Positions 59,501-64,000 of a stretch of 64,000 bases of DNA are shown here, in pieces; within the stretch, counting starts at the first letter, position 1; each line of letters opens with the position of its first letter. Made by a program: the position numbers and the translations under genes. The DNA lies in contig OZ176054.1 in NCBI GenBank assembly GCA_964247055.1, positions 8,246,001 to 8,310,000 of the forward strand, read 5' to 3'. Source of the DNA: Paragordius varius. Taxonomy: Eukaryota > Nematomorpha. The notes under the pieces were generated by a model that searched no databases, had not been told where the DNA came from, and saw only the letters and a list, made by a program, of their open reading frames with translations.

Positions 59501-61436
59501 TAGAAAAAAATGTTTAAACTTTTTTCTGTTTTGATATAATAAATTATAGGTACGAGTGTTGCGTTGTATCAAAGGTATAAATTCTAGCGATGTAGTCCTG
59601 GGCCAATATGTAGGAAATCCGGAGTATAATGCTCAAACTGCCAAGGCCTCTTCCCAAGGCACTGAAGATCAGAGTAAGGCTTACACGGATGATCCTAAAA
59701 TCGATAAGGGCTCAGTTACACCCACATTCGCTACCTGTGTTCTCTTTATAAACAATGAACGATGGGACGGTGTCCCTTTCATACTAAAGTGTGGGAAAGG
59801 TACATACATTGTTTTTTATCTCGCTTTAATTTTGTCTCTAAATGGTAATGTCTAAAATGTTTTCGCTAATTATATTTTGTATCGATATTTAACCATGCAT
59901 ACCCTACTAGGTTTTTATTCAAGTCTATTTGTTTTTCGCTAAAAAGAAAAAACTCTATAAATCTAAAAGTATAGTTTAGAATTTTTATTTCTTAAAAATT
60001 TGAGGGTCTTTTAATTGGCGTATAGATAAAAATTGTTCTTATATAAACGCTACATAAGACAAATATTTTCCCTATCTTTTAATTTAAATATTCATTTAAA
60101 AGTTGCTTAAAAAGGAATGTCTCTCAAATTCTTATTAAACTCTCTTTACCAAATCTATCAAATGATAAACTAATTAATTTTGATCCAATACAATATTTTT
60201 AACTTGTCTGAATATTAATACATCATTGTGTTAGCCCTAAATGAACGTACCACATATATTCGTATCCAATTTCGGGATGTTGCCGGCGATATTTTCCCAA
60301 ATGGAGCGATTAAACGTAATGAACTTGTTATTCGGGTTCAACCACACGAAGCGGTTTACCTCAAAATTATGACAAAAGAACCGGGAATGCATTGTCATGT
60401 GCTTGAAACCGAGCTTGATTTAACTTTTAGTCGTCGATATAAAGTAATTAGAGCATTTTGAAAGGGGAAATTTAATTACTTTCAATAATAAATCATTTGG
60501 AGTAGGAGTAAAATACATTGCTATTTTCGATTAAACATTGACATTTATTATTTAAAATTAAAAAAAGAAACGTTAGTGCTTTCATGAATCCTAAGTGCGA
60601 CTTATGTCCTCACGCTTAAATTAGAAGGCAGGCATAAGATTTTAGAAACAAGTATTTTATTTTAGAAATCATTGAATTTTTTTACTAAAATTTAAAATAA
60701 TCAATAATATCTAATCATTATCATCCCTTTTTAAATAACGGAAATTAGGATTACTAAATATCCAAAATATATGTGGAGATATTATTCCATTTTTTAAGTA
60801 TTCATGCATTTTTTAACTTTGGCAGAAATAAAATAGGTTTTTTTATGTGTTTAGGGTGCACCAATGCCAGATGCGTATGAAAGATTGATAGTTGATGCTT
60901 TCCTAGGAAATCAACTCAATTTCGTTAGGACAGATGAATTAGCTGAGGCATGGAGAATATTTACACCTTTATTGCACAAAATTGAACGAGAAAAAATTAA
61001 GCCCATACCTTACGTTTTTGGCAGGTTTTTATCTTATTTTTCCAAAAAATATTTTAAATATTAATGTTTAAAGGTATGAATAAGGTCGGATCCTACCAAT
61101 CAATGGATAACTTTTAATAATAACCAGAAAATTTTAAAATCATTTTATTACAGGATTATAATGTATAAATAACATTGGTTTAATTTTGACACTTTTAAAA
61201 AGGAACGGTTAACTTTATTTTATAGTCTAGTAACCACATTTTAGTTAAATTAATGGTAATATTTCGTTTATGATTGACTACATTTATAAGTCTTTATTGC
61301 TTCATATAAATTCAACCTATACAAAATCATTAGCCGTGGTCCTAAAGAATCTGATGAGTTAGCTAAAAAATATGGGTTTATATTCACTGGTACATATATG
61401 TGGAAAGAACCCGTGGAAGAATGTAAAAAATCTTAA
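56549..61436 (+). CDS. G6PD: Glucose-6-phosphate dehydrogenase, 11 exons, with long insertion
   Basis: First enzyme of the oxidative pentose phosphate pathway (glucose-6-phosphate + NADP to 6-phosphogluconolactone + NADPH). Exons: 56549-56599, 56624-56661, 56686-57110, 57342-57558, 58541-58699, 58853-58978, 59191-59284, 59550-59799, 60235-60443, 60855-61024, 61334-61436. Phases agree; the product is 613 residues (human 515). Motifs: [17 protein letters not shown] (NADP fold, split by 24-nt introns), [19 protein letters not shown], the active-site [90 protein letters not shown], ending [17 protein letters not shown]. The extra ~98 residues lie between LNQELDSF and [11 protein letters not shown], in exons 3-4, and are Asp/Glu/Asn/Ser/His-rich. 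Catalytic and NADP residues are intact. A TTAA MITE sits in intron 4. Confidence 0.95.
57818..58365 (-). mobile_element. TTAA-flanked MITE, copy 4, in G6PD intron 4
   Basis: It begins TTAACACTTGCACACCACAC in the orientation of copy 2. It keeps the inner motifs (ATTGGGGCAGTTGGATACCCC, GGGGTATTTAAATACCCC) and ends at TACCCCAATTTGAAC, having lost the last ~12 bases with the terminal CAAGTGTTAA. It is more diverged than the other copies, so older. Confidence 0.7.
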
Positions 61437-62990
61437 ATTGATGTAGAGATCTCAAAGGCCTTACAATAGTTAGTAATAATGATAAAATATTATCTCTTCT
61501 ACTACATATGCAAAATTCTCATTTAGTTAACAATATCTAACACTTTTGTCTTCTCAATTATTTCAGGTTATATCGTAGATTATTTAAACGAATTATATTG
61601 TGATATATGTTATTACATTAGTTGTATTGTGATATATCTTTTCTTATTCTATTAAATTAAATACATCATCTAGTCCCATTGTATACTATGAAAATAAATT
61701 AAATTATATTTATGAATATTATGATACAGGTAAAGTATGCATTTTCTGGTTTTCATAATTCTAACATTTTCCATACAAATTTTATCCGTAATTTTATAAG
61801 ATTTCGTGTATGCATTTGTCGATTTGTGGCAATATTGCACCAATTTTAGTATCAATTTTGATGTTGGCCAAATGATCCCCTCTTGTTTCACCAATATTTA
61901 TGATTGCAATGGGTTTTCCTGCTTTGTGAAATTCATAAACAATTCTGTAAGCGGAATACATCTAAAAAGTAATGAAAAAGAAAGTTTTTTACAGATTTTT
62001 TTAGAATTCTTGATAATATAAAAAAAATACTGAATAAAAAGAGTAATGACATTTCTAAAAGCTAATAGTCTAGCGTTAAAATTGGTAAAATATTGGTTCG
62101 CCAATTGATAAACGCATTTTTACATAGTAATAATAATACCTCAGGACTGGATCGAAAAGCTTTAAATTTTAAACTAACTTAGTCATACTTAACTTACGCG
62201 GTTGTAAAATCAATAGATAAAAAGAATAAACGAATTTCCATATTATCTAAATATTTTATGTGCATTACATAAACTACTAAACTCAAATAAAGTCGCATTT
62301 TATTTATATCCTAACAAGTAGTGCAATCATTTCAAGGTAAGGTTCCTATCTCTGTAAAATACACCATCATGTATATATAACTTGGCTTCGAAGCTATAAA
62401 TCGCCCATGTATGCGACTATATTATTTTAATAAAGTTGATTTTTTTCTTAATAGCAAAAACTTAGGAGCCTTTTACAAATAAACTCTATGGTCCCAACCC
62501 TTGTCCACTACCATATAAATATAAAGAGCTTTGTAGCGCAAAACTTAAAAAATCATATAGATTTAAAAATGGTTTAATAATTCCCGTTTATGCTAAATTA
62601 AAATTTCTTTAAATTAGCCGATTGTTAGCGGCCCATTCTATGAATAACAATTTAATTCACACAACATGCAAAAATATCATATGGTCAATTAAATGAATCA
62701 AATACGGGAAGTTAATGAGCTCATTCCCTAAATTAGTTCTATAGGATTTACTCATTCGCATGGACTATAGCTTATGAGGGAACATATGTTTAAGGGAGGT
62801 TAATGAGTTTTTGAGGCGGTAATTTTAATTTTTTTTATCAATATGATGGATAACACTTCTGTACGCGATTTATGTGTAGGTCTTATTAAAAATTATTTAT
62901 AGATATCCGTGCATCTTTATGAATACCGTAAATAAATTTAGCAATGGCCAAAAGCTTTAGGCCTGGAAGGCTTTACCCAAAGAAATGGCC
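61437..62990. other. A+T-rich stretch downstream of G6PD
   Basis: The first few hundred bases are expected G6PD 3' UTR and terminator. The overlapping open frames between 61.67 and 62.10 kb on both strands are low complexity and have no recognisable domain. No RNA gene or repeat was identified. Confidence 0.45.
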
Positions 62991-63620
62991 GATTTGGGAT
63001 ACAAACAACCAAGAGATATATGACAATATTCTTGAATTAAGCGCAAGCATGACCTGGCCCGTAGGACGGGGAATTAGGCTTCCCCCAAACGTGCAATTTA
63101 ATACATAACCACAAATCGCCGAAAATAGAAATCTACCTGGGGGTAGACTATCCCTTTATTCTATAATAAATCATTTTTTTTCATATTTAAAATAGACTGG
63201 AACCGGTGGGATACACACCTTCACATACAGAAATATAATTAGTATGATGTTCTACTAAAATTAAATAAAAAATACGGGATTTGGAGGGACAGGCTGTGTC
63301 ATTAAAATTATTATTTTAAGAATTAACATTTGTTTCTAAAAAGGACCATAAAACTAAATATAATGGATATACTCGCTCACATGCATAATATATTTATTTC
63401 TACATTTATTTAATATAAATACCTTTTCTAAACGCCGCTACTCTACCCCCAGGTTTCTATTTTTTGGCGATTTGCGGTAACGCATTAAATTACATATTCA
63501 TTTTTTGTCTGAGAAGTTTGGCGGAAGCCTAATTCCCCGTCCTACGGGCCAGGTCATGCTTGCGCATAATGCAAGAATATTGTCATACATCTCTTGGTTG
63601 TTTTGTATCCCAAATCGGGA
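62991..63620. mobile_element. Fold-back element with ~170-bp inverted arms
   Basis: The left arm (about 62991-63157: CCGATTTGGGATACAAACAA, CAAGCATGACCTGGCCCGTA, GGACGGGGAATTAGGCTTCC, AATCGCCGAAAATAGAAA) is the reverse complement, with few changes, of the right arm (about 63440-63620: TTTCTATTTTTTGGCGATTT, GGAAGCCTAATTCCCCGTCC, TACGGGCCAGGTCATGCTTG, TTGTATCCCAAATCGGG). The spacer is ~280 bp of A+T-rich sequence. The arms are much richer in G+C than the flanks. No clear target duplication. Most likely a fold-back MITE. Confidence 0.75.
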
Positions 63621-64000
63621 AAATATTTGTATGACATATTCATGATTCGAAAAAAATATATATCAGCACCTATTATATTTAAAAATATTATGGTGCTTAA
63701 TAGCACGTACACCCCTTTTAAAGTTGGCATGTCCCATATACATACTATAGTAAAATAAGTTATTTATCTGACCATTTATTGCATAAATATATAAAAAAGC
63801 ACCAAAACCTAATAACCTTTAGTGAGCATTTGCACGAAAAATATTTTTTGATACAAGTTTAAACTTTCCATAACCTACCATATACATATATTAAATTTTT
63901 TTTTATTCAGGCTTATAGTTTTCAGATTCCAAAAATTATTTCTGATTCTCGAGATATCTGTTTTTGTAAAACCTTAATCCGGAAAACCCAGGCTCAAAAA
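63621..64000. other. A+T-rich non-coding end of the window
   Basis: No gene, repeat or RNA feature recognised. Confidence 0.45.

Noticed and set aside
61670-62104. Three overlapping frames on opposite strands
   Set aside because: Mutually antisense, low complexity, no similarity and no splice-site support.

Overview
The window is nuclear DNA of an animal. It is very A+T-rich (roughly three quarters or more by eye), gene-poor, and full of decayed transposons. The split genes use GT-AG introns and the standard code. Four genes reconstruct exon by exon with every intron phase consistent: the class III PI3-kinase Vps34 (PIK3C3, minus), a NUDT18-type Nudix hydrolase (plus), the catalytic subunit of protein kinase A (minus) and glucose-6-phosphate dehydrogenase (plus). 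The metazoan character rests on the NUDT18 architecture, the animal-type PKA start (MGN...SKK) and the hAT, mariner, Penelope-like and LINE remnants. At least eight introns are only 21-24 nt long and sit beside introns of hundreds to thousands of bases. With the A+T bias this makes me think of a fast-evolving parasitic or simplified animal (myxozoan or mesozoan type). That is inference only, and the species cannot be read from the sequence.

Layout. 1-6.3 kb is mostly non-coding, with a TTAA-flanked MITE, a small unassigned two-exon gene (3.05-3.53 kb) and a hAT-type MITE with 8-bp target duplications. 6.36-17.96 kb is a complete 17-exon PIK3C3; its introns hold a long fold-back palindrome and an antisense GIY-YIG fragment of a Penelope-like element. 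A 634-bp gap then separates it from the divergent NUDT18 gene (18.59-21.34 kb, 7 exons, four ultra-short introns). NUDT18 and the PKA gene converge, and a tandem duplication (about 19.69-23.32 and 23.32-26.47 kb) copied both of their 3' ends. NUDT18 reads into the left copy and PKA into the right copy, leaving a spare terminal exon set of each gene in the middle. The spare PKA exon is broken by a 102-bp insertion that is strikingly richer in G+C.

The PKA gene runs to about 37.24 kb because it has three mutually exclusive first exons, all ending in the same phase. One encodes the classical N-myristoylation start, one a Ser/Asn-rich start and one a Ser/Gly-rich start. 38-47 kb is a transposon graveyard: two LINE C-terminal tails, a mariner transposase pseudogene, a hAT MITE, a ~320-bp tandem repeat array and a pair of facing inverted repeats. 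47.9-52.5 kb holds a pair of Lys-rich paralogous two-exon genes that I do not recognise. Their N-terminal parts have diverged while their C-terminal coding tail and intron are nearly identical. 54-58 kb has three more copies of the TTAA MITE. 56.55-61.44 kb is a complete 11-exon G6PD with an extra ~98-residue segment. The rest is non-coding apart from a second fold-back element at 63 kb.

The genes are unrelated housekeeping functions (phosphoinositide signalling and autophagy, nucleotide sanitation, cAMP signalling, NADPH supply). They do not form one pathway. The points of interest are gene architecture, the convergent-end duplication, the alternative PKA starts and the unrecognised gene pair.
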